64,000 nt of DNA from JAWLHK01 sp041690355 [NCBI: bacterium] (GCA_041690355.1 JAWLHK010000017.1:1-64000); one strand, 5' to 3'. Numbered from the stretch's first letter, positions 16,904-26,577 are shown. Numbers and translations: made by a program. The notes: generated by a model not told the origin, from the sequence alone.

Positions 16904-17021
16904 GTGGAACCAGGTGTGGGGTGGCATACCGTTACGTGCCTGAGTATACTTAAGTTTTTTCCTGCGGAACCCTTTCCGGGCCGCGGGCCGAAACCGGTTT
17001 CCACTCAGGGGTTGGTTCCTC

Positions 17022-18986
17022 ATGCTCGACATCATGCGCCGCTTTCGTTCCAGTGCCACCGCGATGTTCATCGTCTGGGCTCTGGCAGCGAGTTTCGTCA
17101 TCGGATTCATCGTTCTACCGAGCGTCACCTCGGATCCCACGCAGAACGCCACCGTCGTCGCCCGGATTGACGACGAGCCGGTCTATGCCCGTGAGCTCGA
17201 CGAGGCCGTCAACAACATGATCGAACGCTATCGCCGCCAGATGGGGGCGCAGTTCGACGAGAAGATGCTCGAGCAGCTGCCGATGCGGCAGATCGCCCTG
17301 CAGAACATCGTCAATCGCCGCGTCATGCTCAAGGAAGCCGATCGGGCGGGCCTGCGCGTGAGCGATCAGGCGCTGCGCGACTACATCGCGTCGCAGACGG
17401 TTTTCCAGACGAACGGCCAGTTCGACCCGCGCGCCTATGAACAGGCCATCCGCGGTGCCGGTCAGGGCCTGACCCCGGCGAAGTACGAGAAGGAACTGCG
17501 CGACTCGATGACGCTCGAGCGGCTGCAGACCATGATGGACCGTTCCATTCTCGTGACGGAGGATCAGCTCAAGGAGATCTACATCGCCGAGTCTGAGAAG
17601 GTCAATTTGGCCTACGTGGCCGTCAAGGCCGCCGACGTGCGTGACGACGTGCGCCTGAGCGAACAGGATATCACCGCCTACTACGAGGCGAACGCCGACC
17701 AGTGGTCGCTCCCCGAGCAGCGCCAGTTTCGCTTCGTCGAGATTTCGGCCCTGACCCTGGCGCCCCGGCAGAAGGTTACCGAAGAAGAAGCCAAGGCGGA
17801 GTATGAGAAGCGCAAGGCCGAGTTCAGCCAGGATGGCGAGGTGCGCGCGAGCCACATCCTCTTCAAAGTGACCGGCGACGACGCCGAGTGGGAAGCCGCC
17901 CGCGTCAAGGCCGCGGAGGCCGCCGCGAAGGCCCGGGCCGGCGCCGATTTCGCCGACCTGGCCCGTAGCCTTTCCGACGACGGTTCGGCTGCGAACGGCG
18001 GCGACCTCGGCTTCTTCGGCCGCGATCGCATGGTGAAGCCCTTCGAAGAAGCCGCCTTCGCGACCCCCAAGGGTGAGATTACCGACCCGGTGCGCACGAC
18101 GTACGGCTGGCATGTCATCAAGGTGACCGATCGCCGCGAGCCCGGCGCCCAGCCGTTTGCCGAAGTGCGCGGCAAACTCGAGCGCGAACTGCGCACCCGC
18201 AAGGCGCAGGAAGAGGCCAAGAAGGTCGAAGCCGAAGTCGCGCAGCTGGTTTCCGAGGGCGCGAACGTCGAATCGATCGCGGCCAAGATCGGCCTCCCGG
18301 CGCAGACGACGCCGTTCGTGTCGGCAGACGGCACCTTCCCGGGCGTCCTGAACGGCAAGCCCCTGCTCGAGGCGGGCTTCCAGCTCGACAAGGGCAAGAC
18401 CTCGGCGCTCATCGACGCCACCGTGTCCAAGGCGGTCATCGAAACCGTGGCGGTGCAGGCGCCGCGTCAGCGCACGCTGAACGAGGTGCGCAGCCAGGTG
18501 GTCGAGGCCCTGCGCGGCGAGCGCGCCGTGGCCGTGGCCGCGAGCCGCGCCGCCGAAATTCTCGAAGCCGCCCGCAAGGCCGGGTCGCTGGAGAAGGCCG
18601 CCCGCGGCTTCAAGGTGCAGGAGACCGGCCTCTTCAGCCAGCGCGAACCCGAAGCGCCGGGTATCGGCAAGGAGCGCGATCTGCTCGCGGTCGCCTTCCA
18701 GCTGAACGCGAAGAACCGTTTTCCCGACCGCATCTTCCAGGTCGGCGACGCCTATTACGTGATTTCGGCGAAGGAGCGCGTGCACACCGACCTCTCGGGC
18801 TTCGAAGGCGCGCGCGAAACGTTGCGCGAGGCGCTGCTCGAGCAGAAGCGCGAAAAGGTCTTCAGCGACTGGATGCAGGCCGCCCGCAACCGCGTCAAGG
18901 TCTGGATGGCCCCCGAAGCCGCGCCGCAGGCGGGCATCGCCCCGGGCGTGCCCGGCGGGATCGTTCCGCAGGGCCAGGGGGGCTGA
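17022..18986 (+). CDS. ppiD: PpiD-like periplasmic SurA_N/PPIC chaperone
   Basis: A 654-residue inner-membrane-anchored peptidyl-prolyl isomerase/chaperone. One N-terminal helix ([20 protein letters not shown], residues 12-31) is followed by a SurA_N-like domain ([19 protein letters not shown] onward). A parvulin PPIC domain follows around residues 275-375 ([40 protein letters not shown]). A further PPIC-like C-terminal module comes after it. This order and length match PpiD, which assists folding of proteins leaving the Sec translocon. The gene is monocistronic, with TATACT at 16945-16950 as a possible -10 and a strong terminator just after its stop. Confidence 0.92.
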   Translation: MLDIMRRFRSSATAMFIVWALAASFVIGFIVLPSVTSDPTQNATVVARIDDEPVYARELDEAVNNMIERYRRQMGAQFDEKMLEQLPMRQIALQNIVNRRVMLKEADRAGLRVSDQALRDYIASQTVFQTNGQFDPRAYEQAIRGAGQGLTPAKYEKELRDSMTLERLQTMMDRSILVTEDQLKEIYIAESEKVNLAYVAVKAADVRDDVRLSEQDITAYYEANADQWSLPEQRQFRFVEISALTLAPRQKVTEEEAKAEYEKRKAEFSQDGEVRASHILFKVTGDDAEWEAARVKAAEAAAKARAGADFADLARSLSDDGSAANGGDLGFFGRDRMVKPFEEAAFATPKGEITDPVRTTYGWHVIKVTDRREPGAQPFAEVRGKLERELRTRKAQEEAKKVEAEVAQLVSEGANVESIAAKIGLPAQTTPFVSADGTFPGVLNGKPLLEAGFQLDKGKTSALIDATVSKAVIETVAVQAPRQRTLNEVRSQVVEALRGERAVAVAASRAAEILEAARKAGSLEKAARGFKVQETGLFSQREPEAPGIGKERDLLAVAFQLNAKNRFPDRIFQVGDAYYVISAKERVHTDLSGFEGARETLREALLEQKREKVFSDWMQAARNRVKVWMAPEAAPQAGIAPGVPGGIVPQGQGG

Positions 18987-19012
18987 TCGCCGTCTTCCCG
19001 GGATTTTTTCCG

Positions 19013-19049
19013 AAAAAACCGCCGCGGCGTCAAGCCCGGCGGTTTTTTT
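19013..19049 (+). terminator. Rho-independent terminator after ppiD
   Basis: Arms AAAAAACCGCCG (19013-19024) and CGGCGGTTTTTT (19037-19048) pair perfectly, with a further GGC/GCC pair in the loop, followed by T residues to 19049. It lies 27 bases beyond the ppiD stop. Confidence 0.92.
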
Positions 19050-19146
19050 CGTTCGGCCCGCGGGCACAGTCTTGTCGCCCGCCCCCTCCGGCCTCAGAAT
19101 GGACCCATGGACCGCACCACGCCGGTGCGCAGGAGGAGGGTCGATC

Positions 19147-19749
19147 ATGGCGGGTCAGCAGGAAGGGGAATTTCTTTCGGACGTGCAGGATATCCGCAGG
19201 CGGGCGCGCGAGCACATGGAGCGCGGCGCGGTCACGCCGGGTTACGGCTCCGATGTCGAGACGGTCGTGAAACTGCTCAACGAAGCGCTCGCCACCGAAC
19301 TCGTCTGCACGCTTCGCTACCTGCGTCATTACCACACGGCGAGCGGCATTCACTCCAATGCGGTGCGCGCCGAATTTCTCGAACACGCCCGGCAGGAACA
19401 GCAGCACGCCGAGCAGATCGCCGAGCGCATCGTGCAGTTGAACGGCGAACCCGATTTCAACCCCGATATTCTGAGCCGGCGCAGCCATGCCGAATATGTC
19501 GAAGGGACGGATATTCTCGACATGCTGCGCGAGAATCTGGTGGCCGAGCGCGTGGCCATCGAGTCCTACGGCGAAATCATCCGCTACGTGGGGACCGGTG
19601 ATCCGACCACGCGCCGCCTGATGGAGGAGATTCTCGCGACCGAGGAGGAGCACGCCGAAGACCTCATGACCCTGCTCGAAACCTATTTCGGGGGCACGCC
19701 CGAACACGAGGCGGGGGCGGTGCGCGGCGGCGACGGCGGCGCCGAATAA
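19147..19749 (+). CDS. Ferritin-like (bacterioferritin-type) di-iron protein
   Basis: A 200-residue four-helix-bundle protein. ATG 19147 is chosen because AGGAGGAGGG (19130-19139) stands directly upstream. Ferritin-like di-iron ligands are seen in order: NEALATELVCTLRY (E), EFLEHARQEQQHAEQI (E and H), ENLVAERVAIESYGE (E) and ATEEEHAEDL (E and H). The family stores iron or detoxifies peroxide with iron. The N-terminal extension before the bundle and the glycine-rich C-terminus are not typical of classic heme-binding Bfr, so a role as a DNA-protection or iron-storage relative is equally possible. It is preceded by the ppiD terminator and so has its own transcript. Confidence 0.85.
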   Translation: MAGQQEGEFLSDVQDIRRRAREHMERGAVTPGYGSDVETVVKLLNEALATELVCTLRYLRHYHTASGIHSNAVRAEFLEHARQEQQHAEQIAERIVQLNGEPDFNPDILSRRSHAEYVEGTDILDMLRENLVAERVAIESYGEIIRYVGTGDPTTRRLMEEILATEEEHAEDLMTLLETYFGGTPEHEAGAVRGGDGGAE

Positions 19750-19809
19750 CCGCTGTGCCTGCGCGCGGCCCGCGGGTGCCCGGCGCAACCGGTTCCGCCT
19801 TGCCCGTGC

Positions 19810-20904
19810 TCAGGGCGCCGCCGCTTTGCGCCTCGGCGGCGCGTGGAGCGGAAGCATGAGGAGGGCCAGCAGGGCGCCGTTCAGGAGAAAGGCCCAGGCG
19901 ATGGAGAAGTGATCGGCGAGCAGCCCGGCGAGAGCCGCGCCGAGAGCGATGCCGCTGTCAAAGGCCGAGGTCGACATGGTGGTCGCCGCGCTGCGCTGAT
20001 CCGCGGGGGCCGATTCGAGCGCCAGGGCCATCAGGGTCGGATGGCTCATGCCGACGCCGACCCCGAAGAAGGCGGCCGCCACGAGAAACCAGGAGAGCGA
20101 CTGCGCGCGAGCGAGAATTCCCAGGGCAATCAGGGTGGCCGCCGACCCGGCCGCATTCCATCGGGCGCGCGTCCCCCGATCGAGCAGGCGGCGCGTCAGC
20201 AGGCGGGTGGCGATGATCCAGACGGCATAGAAGGAGAAGAAGGTCCAGCCGTGCGCGACACCGCGGCGTTCCATGGCGACCGGCACGAAGACGACGACTG
20301 CGCCGTAGCCGAGCGCGAAGCCGAGCAGGGCGAGGCTGGGGCGCCAGGCCGCCGGCGTCCAGAAGCCGCTCCCTTTCGCGGGCGCCGCCGACGGCCCCGG
20401 CGGAACGGCGAGAACGCCGGCCGCGCAGAGTCCGGCGCCGAGCGCGTACAGACCGTACTCGCCGGCCGTCTCGCGCAGCAGCGACCCGGCCGCGGGGGCC
20501 ATCGACATGGCGACGTTCGCGCTGAGACCGAAGAGGCTGATGTACTCGGCCCGTCGCGCGGGCCCCCCCAGCTGCTCGAGGTAGAGAAAGGCGGCCGTGC
20601 TGAAGGCCGCCAGACCTGCCCCCTGCACCAGCCGGCCGGCGATCGAGGAGTAAAGGGACGGCGGGATGTAGGCGGCGAAACCGAGCCCGACGAGCAGCAC
20701 GCCCATGCTGAGCATGCGGCGTGGAGAGACCCGCCCGAGCAGCCGGGCGGCGGGCCCGCGCAGCAGCACCGCTGCGGCCGTGAACGAGCCCATGACGATA
20801 CCGACTTCGAGCGGGCTGGCTCCCCGCCCGTGCAGAATGACCGGCAGCGTGGGGAGCAGGATGTACCCGGCGGCGAAGAAAACGAAGGCGACGAAAAAAA
20901 ACAT
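19810..20904 (-). CDS. MFS transporter
   Basis: A 364-residue major facilitator superfamily protein with roughly twelve hydrophobic helices. It begins MFFFVAFVFFAAGYILLPTLPVIL. The MFS cytoplasmic loop motif between helices 2 and 3 is degenerate (RGPAARLLGRVSPRRML). A second copy-like repeat follows near the middle (LLTRRLLDRGTRARWN). The architecture suits a drug/metabolite proton antiporter, but substrate cannot be deduced. It is divergent from the DUF362 gene, with about 93 bases between the start codons. Confidence 0.85.
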   Translation of the reverse strand: MFFFVAFVFFAAGYILLPTLPVILHGRGASPLEVGIVMGSFTAAAVLLRGPAARLLGRVSPRRMLSMGVLLVGLGFAAYIPPSLYSSIAGRLVQGAGLAAFSTAAFLYLEQLGGPARRAEYISLFGLSANVAMSMAPAAGSLLRETAGEYGLYALGAGLCAAGVLAVPPGPSAAPAKGSGFWTPAAWRPSLALLGFALGYGAVVVFVPVAMERRGVAHGWTFFSFYAVWIIATRLLTRRLLDRGTRARWNAAGSAATLIALGILARAQSLSWFLVAAAFFGVGVGMSHPTLMALALESAPADQRSAATTMSTSAFDSGIALGAALAGLLADHFSIAWAFLLNGALLALLMLPLHAPPRRKAAAP

Positions 20905-20934
20905 GAGAATCTCTACATCTTAACGGCTTCCTTA

Positions 20935-20964
20935 TTGAACGCTCAAATCAAGGGCCGCTATAAT
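20935..20964 (+). promoter_or_regulatory. Strong sigma-70 promoter of the DUF362 gene
   Basis: TTGAAC (20935-20940), an 18-base spacer and a perfect TATAAT (20959-20964). Transcription should begin about 20971, with a CAGGGG ribosome site before ATG 20998. Confidence 0.75.
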
Positions 20965-20997
20965 GTGGGGATATACAGTTACTGAACAGGGGCGTCC

Positions 20998-21909
20998 ATG
21001 ATCTATCTCGGGAAGAGCGAAGACCGATACCAGGCAGTGCGACAGGCACTGAACGAACTGAACCCCGTCATCCGCGGGACCATCGTGCTCAAGCCCGATC
21101 TGCCGTCCCCCGACGCGGGCGCGGGCGCCTTTACCCAGATCTCATTCGTGCGGGCCGCCGTCGACTGGATCCGCGAACACGGCAATCCCCGCCGGATCCT
21201 GATCGCCGAGGGGGCGAGCCAGGGGACGACCGAGGAGCTTTTCCAGGCGCTCGGCTATGACGACTTTGTGAAGAACCTGAAGAACGGCAAGAAAGTCGAG
21301 CTGTTCGACATCAACAGCGACAACACCTACGCCCTCGATTTCAAGGACGCCCGGGGTGAAACCCTGACGCTCCCGGTATCGCAGACGGTGCTCGACGCCG
21401 ACTTCATTCTCGTCTTCAGCCTGCTCAAGACCCACGACCACGTGGCCCTCTCGGGCACGGTGCGCAGCCTCGACAGCTTCATCGTCGGGGCCGAGAACCG
21501 CGCCCGTTTTCACGGGCTGAGCGGCAAGCGCCCGCACGAAATGGACGACGGCGAACTCGGGCGCAGCGCCCGGGCCTACGCGGGTAACCTCCTGCAGCTG
21601 AACGGTCTGATCGAGCCCGATCTGGTGCTCATCGACGGCAACGGTCAGGAGGGCAACGGCCCCGTACGCGGCAATCCGAAAACGACCGACCTGGTGCTCG
21701 CAGGCGACGACGCCCTGCAGGTCGATGTCGTTGCCGCCCGCGTCATGGGCTTCTCGCCCGACGATGTTCCCTACCTGCACCTGGCTGCCGAAGACGACGA
21801 AGATCTGCTCGGGGATCAGGAAGTGCGCGGCCTCGACCCCGACGAAGTGCGCACCGACTTCACTCCGCATCGCCGGATGAAGCAGATGCAGGCCGAGCAG
21901 GGCGCCTGA
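20998..21909 (+). CDS. DUF362-domain protein
   Basis: A 303-residue protein of the DUF362 family. Visible signatures are KPDLPSPD near the N-terminus, FSLLKTHDHVALSGTVRSLD in the centre and the terminal-half DGNGQEGNGPVRGNPK followed by TDLVLAGDDALQVDVVAARVMGF. Some DUF362 proteins carry ferredoxin-type cysteine clusters; this one has none, so it is the cofactor-free type. The biochemical role of the family is not established to my knowledge. It has a strong dedicated promoter, and the following gene has its own -10, so the two are probably separate transcripts. Confidence 0.8.
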   Translation: MIYLGKSEDRYQAVRQALNELNPVIRGTIVLKPDLPSPDAGAGAFTQISFVRAAVDWIREHGNPRRILIAEGASQGTTEELFQALGYDDFVKNLKNGKKVELFDINSDNTYALDFKDARGETLTLPVSQTVLDADFILVFSLLKTHDHVALSGTVRSLDSFIVGAENRARFHGLSGKRPHEMDDGELGRSARAYAGNLLQLNGLIEPDLVLIDGNGQEGNGPVRGNPKTTDLVLAGDDALQVDVVAARVMGFSPDDVPYLHLAAEDDEDLLGDQEVRGLDPDEVRTDFTPHRRMKQMQAEQGA

Positions 21910-21941
21910 AGCCCGGCGTGGCGCGGGGGCGCGCCTGGTGA

Positions 21942-21947
21942 TAGGCT
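21942..21947 (+). promoter_or_regulatory. -10 element of a leaderless response-regulator mRNA
   Basis: TAGGCT (21942-21947) ends six bases before ATG 21954, with no Shine-Dalgarno sequence. TAGGCT is also the proposed -10 of metY in this window. Confidence 0.35.
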
Positions 21948-21953
21948 ACCCGT

Positions 21954-23447
21954 ATGCAGCCTGACACCCCGGTGCGCATCCTCGTCGCCGACGACGAACA
22001 GTCCATCCGCGAGGTCATCCGCGATTTTCTGACGCTCGAGCGCTACGAAGTCGTTGACGTCGCCGATGGCGAGCAGGCGCTCGCGCGCCTGCAGTCCGAG
22101 CCGTTCGACATCCTCTTGACCGACCTCGAGATGCCGCGGGTCAACGGTCTCGAGCTCCTCCGCCGGATCCGCAGCCTCGACCAGCGGCCGTTGCCCATCA
22201 TCATGACCGGCTACGCCACCGTCGAGAATGCCGTGGAGGCCATGCGGGTCGGCGCGCATGACTACATTCTCAAGCCCTTCAAGATCGACGAGGTCGTCCA
22301 CACGATCCGGATGGCGCGCGAGAAGCTCGAACTCGAACGCGAGAATCTCAGTCTGCGCCAGGCCGTCTCGGTTTACCATGTTGCCGAAGCGCTGACCCTG
22401 TCGCTGCCGGTGGAGACGATGCTCGACATCGTCATCGACCTGCTGGTGCAGGAGCTGGGGCTCGACGCGGCCGCCGTGGTTTTCGACGGCTCGCTGCGCA
22501 AACGGCGTACCCGGATCGGCGAACGCGGCGAAGATCTTCTCGCGCAGCTGGACTGGAAGCGCATGGCCGCCGAGTTCGAAGCCGGGCGCACCGTGCTCGC
22601 CGGCGGCGAAGCCGCGCAGGCGTACTTTGCCGGCATGCCGGTCGAATCGGTGGTGGCGGTTCCGCTGACGGCCCGCAAGCGGCTGGCCGGAGGGCTCATC
22701 GGGGTCTCGGTGACGCCGCGGCGCCGTTTTCAGGAGGGAGACCGCCGGCTCATGACCGTCGTGGCCACCCAGGCCGCGGCCGCCGTCGACAACGTCCACC
22801 TCTACCGCGACCTGCAGCACACGGTGACGAGCACGATCGAGGGGCTCGTCATCGCCCTCGAAGCCAAGGATGAGTATACCGCCGGCCACTCGCAGCGCGT
22901 TGCCCGGTGGGCCGAGATCATCGCCCTGCAGTCCGGTCTCGAAGGCGACGAAGTCGAACGGGTCGTCAAAGGGGCGCTCCTGCACGACATCGGAAAAATC
23001 GGCGTCGACGAAGAGGCGCTGCGCAAAGCAGGGAAGCTCACTCCCGAGGAGTTCCAGGCCTTTCAGTCCCATCCGGTCATCAGCCGGCGCATTCTCGAGC
23101 CGCTGCGCTTTCTGGGGCCCGTGGTCGATTACGTCGCGCACCACCATGAGCGCTTTGACGGGCAGGGCTACCCCGGGCGCCTGCTGGGAGACGCGATTCC
23201 GCTTGGCGCGCGCATCATTTGCCTCGCAGACTCGTTCGAGGTCATGAGCACCGATCGCGCCTACCGCAAGCGGCTTCCGCGCGAGATTGCGCTTGCCGAG
23301 CTGCGGCGCTGCGCGGGAACGCAGTTCGATCCGCGTCTGGTCGAGGTCTTCCTGCGCTACCTGGAAGGGTTTTCCACCTTCCGCGAGGCCATGGAGAACG
23401 AATCGGTCGGGCGCCCGGATGCGCTTATCGCCGATGTGCTCGGCTGA
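21954..23447 (+). CDS. Response regulator with GAF and HD-GYP domains
   Basis: A 497-residue signalling protein. Residues 8-125 are a receiver domain with the acidic pair in VADDEQS, phosphoacceptor D in LLTDLEMPRVNG, T in IIMTGYA and K in ILKPF. A GAF-like sensor follows (about 145-285). The C-terminal HD-GYP domain has HSQRVARWAE, ALLHDIGKIGVDE (HD), HHHERFDGQGYPG and DSFEVMSTDRAYRK. HD-GYP domains hydrolyse cyclic di-GMP, so phosphorylation likely gates c-di-GMP breakdown. No cognate histidine kinase is adjacent. The last 23 bases overlap, tail to tail, the end of bioD on the other strand. Confidence 0.93.
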   Translation: MQPDTPVRILVADDEQSIREVIRDFLTLERYEVVDVADGEQALARLQSEPFDILLTDLEMPRVNGLELLRRIRSLDQRPLPIIMTGYATVENAVEAMRVGAHDYILKPFKIDEVVHTIRMAREKLELERENLSLRQAVSVYHVAEALTLSLPVETMLDIVIDLLVQELGLDAAAVVFDGSLRKRRTRIGERGEDLLAQLDWKRMAAEFEAGRTVLAGGEAAQAYFAGMPVESVVAVPLTARKRLAGGLIGVSVTPRRRFQEGDRRLMTVVATQAAAAVDNVHLYRDLQHTVTSTIEGLVIALEAKDEYTAGHSQRVARWAEIIALQSGLEGDEVERVVKGALLHDIGKIGVDEEALRKAGKLTPEEFQAFQSHPVISRRILEPLRFLGPVVDYVAHHHERFDGQGYPGRLLGDAIPLGARIICLADSFEVMSTDRAYRKRLPREIALAELRRCAGTQFDPRLVEVFLRYLEGFSTFREAMENESVGRPDALIADVLG

Positions 23448-24141
23448 CCGACGCTGCCCGCCGGACACCCGCCAACCACCAGTCGGCCGAGGGAAGTTCC
23501 CCCGAAGCCAGATGGGGCAGCCAGGCCAGCGCCGCTTCTCCGGAAAGACGATGGAAATCCGCCGGGTTCCGCCCCAGGCTCTCGTCGGCACCCTCCGGCG
23601 CATCCTCCGGCGCGGCGTCGGTGAAGACCCAGCCGGCGACGGGCAGGTTGCGATGCGCCAGCGCTTCGCGGGTCAGCAGCGCGTGATTCAGACATCCAAG
23701 GCGGTTGGCGACGACCACCAGGATCGGGGCCTGCCAGCGCGTCGCGAGGTCCACGGCCGTGATTCCGTCTGCGTAGGGGGTCAGCAGGCCGCCGGCCCCC
23801 TCGATAATCAGCGGACGGAACCGGGCGGCGAGGCGCTGCCGATCGGCGTCGAGAACGGCCGTGTCGATGGGCCGCGCTTCGGCCTCGGCCGCGAAGCGCG
23901 GCGCCAGCGGCGCGTGCAACCGGTACGAGGAATGGATACGATCAGGTTGACCGGTCCATGCGGCCAGACGGCCGGCGTCGCCCGGCGTGCCGCTCTCGGC
24001 CGGTTTGTAATAACCCCAGGAAAGCCCCTGCCGGTCGGCCGCCTGCGCGAGCGCGGCGCATACGAGGGTCTTGCCGGCGTTGGTGTCGGTGCCCGTGACG
24101 AAAAGAGTGGGTAGATGAAGAATTCCGTTCGCTTGCTGCAT
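23425..24141 (-). CDS. bioD: Dethiobiotin synthetase
   Basis: A 238-residue ATP-dependent carboxylase that closes the ureido ring of dethiobiotin in biotin synthesis. Key motifs are the P-loop GTDTNAGKT, the substrate/metal KPAESG (usual form KPxxSG) and EGAGGLLTP. The start is taken as ATG 24141, which gives the usual short N-terminus; ATGs at 24156 and 24171 are alternatives. Because the diverging metallophosphatase begins at 24115, the 5' ends of the two genes overlap by at least 27 bases. No other bio genes are nearby. Confidence 0.92.
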   Translation of the reverse strand: MQQANGILHLPTLFVTGTDTNAGKTLVCAALAQAADRQGLSWGYYKPAESGTPGDAGRLAAWTGQPDRIHSSYRLHAPLAPRFAAEAEARPIDTAVLDADRQRLAARFRPLIIEGAGGLLTPYADGITAVDLATRWQAPILVVVANRLGCLNHALLTREALAHRNLPVAGWVFTDAAPEDAPEGADESLGRNPADFHRLSGEAALAWLPHLASGELPSADWWLAGVRRAASVSRAHRR

Positions 24142-24927
24142 ATCACCGACATCCATTTCGGCCCGCCGCACGACGATGCGCTCGACGACGCGATCCGCGG
24201 CCTGATTGCGCGGGAAGCGCCCGACGCGCTGCTGGTCAGCGGCGATCTCACGCAGCGCGCGAAAGCCGACCAGTTCGAGGCCGCGCGCGCCTATCTCTCG
24301 AGTCTCAGCCTACCGCAGGTCGTCGTACCGGGCAATCACGACGTGCCCCTCTATGCGCTGCACGAACGTCTGGGCGACCCGTTCGGGCGCTTCCGGAAGC
24401 ACTTCGCTCCGGATCTTGAGCCGACGCTCCAGCTCGACCGCGCTTGGATCTTCGGCATGAATACGGCGAAGGGGTGGACGATGAAGAACGGCGTGTTCCG
24501 CGAAGAAACCCTCGCCCGCATGGAGCGGTTTTTTGCGGATGCGCCGCGCGAGGCGCTGCGGGTCGTGGTCGCCCACCATCACCTGCTGCCGGCCCCCGGC
24601 GTCGTCTACGACCCGGTGGCCGCGCGGGCGCGCGAAGCCGCCGAGGCGCTCAGCCGCGCGCGCGTCGACGTGCTGCTCGGCGGGCATCTGCACCACACCT
24701 TCGTGCAGCGCCTGCGCGACTTCTATCCCGGGCTCGCGTGGAACACCTGGGTGGCGCACGCGGGCACGAGCATGAGCACGCGCGGGCGTCGCGCCGAACA
24801 CGGGATGAACACCGTCAATCTGCTCGACTTCGACGGCGCCCACCTGAAGCTGGTCAGCCTGCGGCATGACGGCGGACACTTTCTACCGGCCATGCACTAC
24901 GCGGCCGACATGCGCAGCGGCCGATAA
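24115..24927 (+). CDS. Calcineurin-like metallophosphatase
   Basis: A 270-residue metallophosphoesterase with all five family motifs: TDIHFG (D and H), SGDLTQ (D), GNHD, VAHHHLL and GGHLHH. The pattern is close to cyclic-nucleotide/UDP-sugar phosphodiesterase-like proteins, but substrate is uncertain. ATG 24115 lies inside the 5' end of bioD on the opposite strand; a TTG at 24133 could also begin the protein, leaving MLHITDIHFG. Either way the promoters of both genes must lie within each other's coding sequence. Confidence 0.9.
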   Translation: MKNSVRLLHITDIHFGPPHDDALDDAIRGLIAREAPDALLVSGDLTQRAKADQFEAARAYLSSLSLPQVVVPGNHDVPLYALHERLGDPFGRFRKHFAPDLEPTLQLDRAWIFGMNTAKGWTMKNGVFREETLARMERFFADAPREALRVVVAHHHLLPAPGVVYDPVAARAREAAEALSRARVDVLLGGHLHHTFVQRLRDFYPGLAWNTWVAHAGTSMSTRGRRAEHGMNTVNLLDFDGAHLKLVSLRHDGGHFLPAMHYAADMRSGR

Positions 24928-24997
24928 GGTCTGCCGGGCGATTTCCCGGGCATTGCGGTGCGTCGCATAAGCGGCTTCGGGAAAGCGGCTGAACTTA

Positions 24998-25026
24998 TTG
25001 CGTGGTACCCGACAGGCGGCTATCAT
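24998..25026 (+). promoter_or_regulatory. Promoter of the DsbA-like gene
   Basis: TTGCGT (24998-25003), a 17-base spacer and TATCAT (25021-25026). The ATG at 25025 overlaps this -10 and cannot be the start. GGAGG at 25036-25040 instead serves ATG 25049. Confidence 0.7.
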
Positions 25027-25048
25027 GAAGGTTTCGGAGGAATTCGTA

Positions 25049-25810
25049 ATGGAAGAACAGCAGCCTGCATCGTCGCCCCGCCCTGAAGAAGCGAACGGCA
25101 GCGGCATCCTGATCCCGCTCGTCATCGCCACCTTCATCATCGTCGGCGCGTTGCTGGGCGCGACCGCCTATCTTTCGCAGCAGATCAGCGTCGTGCAGGC
25201 GCAGCTGGTCGAAGTGGGCGCAGGCGGACCGGGCGGCGGTCCCGAGAATGCCAATCAGCCGCCGCGTCGCGAGCCGCCCGCGAAAGTAGACTCCGACAAG
25301 CTCATCGGCGCCGAAGACCCTGCGAACGGCCCGGCCGATGCGGCGATCACGATTGTCGAGTATTCAGACTACGAGTGCCCCTTCTGCGGCCGCTTCTATC
25401 AGCAGACGCTTCCGGAACTGAAGAAGATCTATGGGGAGCAGATCCGCTGGGTGTTCAAGGATTTCCCCCTGCCGTTCCACGGCAATGCCCAGAAGGCGCA
25501 CGAAGCCGCGCACTGCGCGGGCGATCAGAACAAGTACTGGCCGTACCATGACCTGGTGTTCGAGAACCAGAAGAACATGGGGCTTTCCGATCTGAAGGCG
25601 CATGCCGCAAAGCTGAACCTGGATGCGGCCCAGTTCGAAGCGTGCCTGTCGAGCGACAAGTACGCCGAACGGGTGCAGGCGGGGATCGACTCGGGCCGGG
25701 AGTTCGGCGTCTCGGGCACGCCGACCTTCTTCGTGAACGGCCGCCGCATCGTCGGCGCCCTGCCGGCCAGCGAATTCAAGCGGGTCATCGACGCCGAACT
25801 CAAGAACTGA
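25049..25810 (+). CDS. Membrane-anchored DsbA-type thiol oxidoreductase
   Basis: A 253-residue protein with a short cytoplasmic tail, one membrane helix (ILIPLVIATFIIVGALLGATAYL, about residues 20-42, quoted as a guide) and a periplasmic thioredoxin-4/DsbA-type domain. The redox motif is YECPFCGRFY (CPFC). The cis-proline loop is VSGTPTFFVNG. Proteins of this type introduce or shuffle disulfides in exported proteins, sometimes with a suicide-type role in heme or cytochrome assembly. ATG 25049 is selected by GGAGG eight bases upstream and the promoter just before it. A strong terminator follows, isolating it from the convergent UDG gene. Confidence 0.9.
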   Translation: MEEQQPASSPRPEEANGSGILIPLVIATFIIVGALLGATAYLSQQISVVQAQLVEVGAGGPGGGPENANQPPRREPPAKVDSDKLIGAEDPANGPADAAITIVEYSDYECPFCGRFYQQTLPELKKIYGEQIRWVFKDFPLPFHGNAQKAHEAAHCAGDQNKYWPYHDLVFENQKNMGLSDLKAHAAKLNLDAAQFEACLSSDKYAERVQAGIDSGREFGVSGTPTFFVNGRRIVGALPASEFKRVIDAELKN

Positions 25811-25840
25811 CCAGGCCGTCTTCGACGCTGAACTTCATGG

Positions 25841-25877
25841 GGGCGGGCATCCTGCAGGGTGCCCGCCCTTCTTTCTT
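25841..25877 (+). terminator. Rho-independent terminator between convergent genes
   Basis: GGGCGGGCA (25841-25849) pairs with TGCCCGCCC (25860-25868), followed by TTCTTTCTT. It ends the DsbA-like transcript; the minus-strand UDG operon ends just beyond it. Confidence 0.85.
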
Positions 25878-25881
25878 GCGG

Positions 25882-26577
25882 TCAGCGGGAGAGAAGGTTC
25901 CGTGCGCGCGCGAAGACCTGCTCGAACATGGCCATCGTCAGGCGGCCCGTGTTCGTGTTCTGGCGGCTGCAGTGGTAGGAGGGGAGCAGGGTGTGCCCGT
26001 TCGGCATCTCGTACTCCACCCCGTGGGCGAACGGGAAGGCAGACAGCCGTTCAATTTTTCCGTGCTCGCGCAGCCAGAGCAGGTAGCTGCGCATGGCCAG
26101 CGAGCCGAGGGGAATGACGACGCGCGCGTTGCGCAAGCGGTCCATCTCGAGCGCCAGGTAGGGGGCGCAGTTGCCGATCTCCTCCGGCGTCGGCCGGTTG
26201 CCGGGGGGGACGCATTTCGCGATGTTCGTGACGTAGGCGTCCTGGAGGACGAGGCCGTCGTCGAGCGACACCGATTCCGCCTGATTCGAGAAGCCGTAGC
26301 GGTAGAGGATGGGATAGAGCCAGGTGCCCGCCGCGTCGCCCGTAAAGGGTCGCCCCGTGCGGTTGGCCCCCTGCGCCCCGGGGGCGAGCCCGAGCACGAC
26401 GAGACGCGCCTTCGGATCGCCGACGGCGGGCACGGGCCGGCTCCAGTAATCCTCGGGCGCAAAGCCTTTGCGCGCCTTCTGCCGGATGGCATCGCGGCAG
26501 GCCACCAGGCGCGGGCAGCGCACGCAGTCGAAGAGCCCCGCGAGCGGGATGGGCTGGGGCGGAACGCGGGCCGTCAG
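25882..26577 (-). CDS. Family-5 (UdgB-type) uracil-DNA glycosylase, probable CTG start
   Basis: The iron-sulfur uracil-DNA glycosylase family 5 is recognised by [19 protein letters not shown] and a C-terminal PSYHCSRQN motif. Family members excise uracil and other damaged bases from DNA. The shortest start, GTG 26523, would cut the cysteine-containing N-terminus ([13 protein letters not shown]) that holds the 4Fe-4S ligands. The frame remains open upstream. A CTG at 26577-26575 overlaps the gatB stop (CTGA) and is preceded by GGAG (26589-26586) with an 8-base spacer. It gives a 231-residue protein with the cysteines intact, so CTG is proposed as the start. It is the last gene of the gat operon. 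Confidence 0.85.
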   Translation of the reverse strand: MTARVPPQPIPLAGLFDCVRCPRLVACRDAIRQKARKGFAPEDYWSRPVPAVGDPKARLVVLGLAPGAQGANRTGRPFTGDAAGTWLYPILYRYGFSNQAESVSLDDGLVLQDAYVTNIAKCVPPGNRPTPEEIGNCAPYLALEMDRLRNARVVIPLGSLAMRSYLLWLREHGKIERLSAFPFAHGVEYEMPNGHTLLPSYHCSRQNTNTGRLTMAMFEQVFARARNLLSR

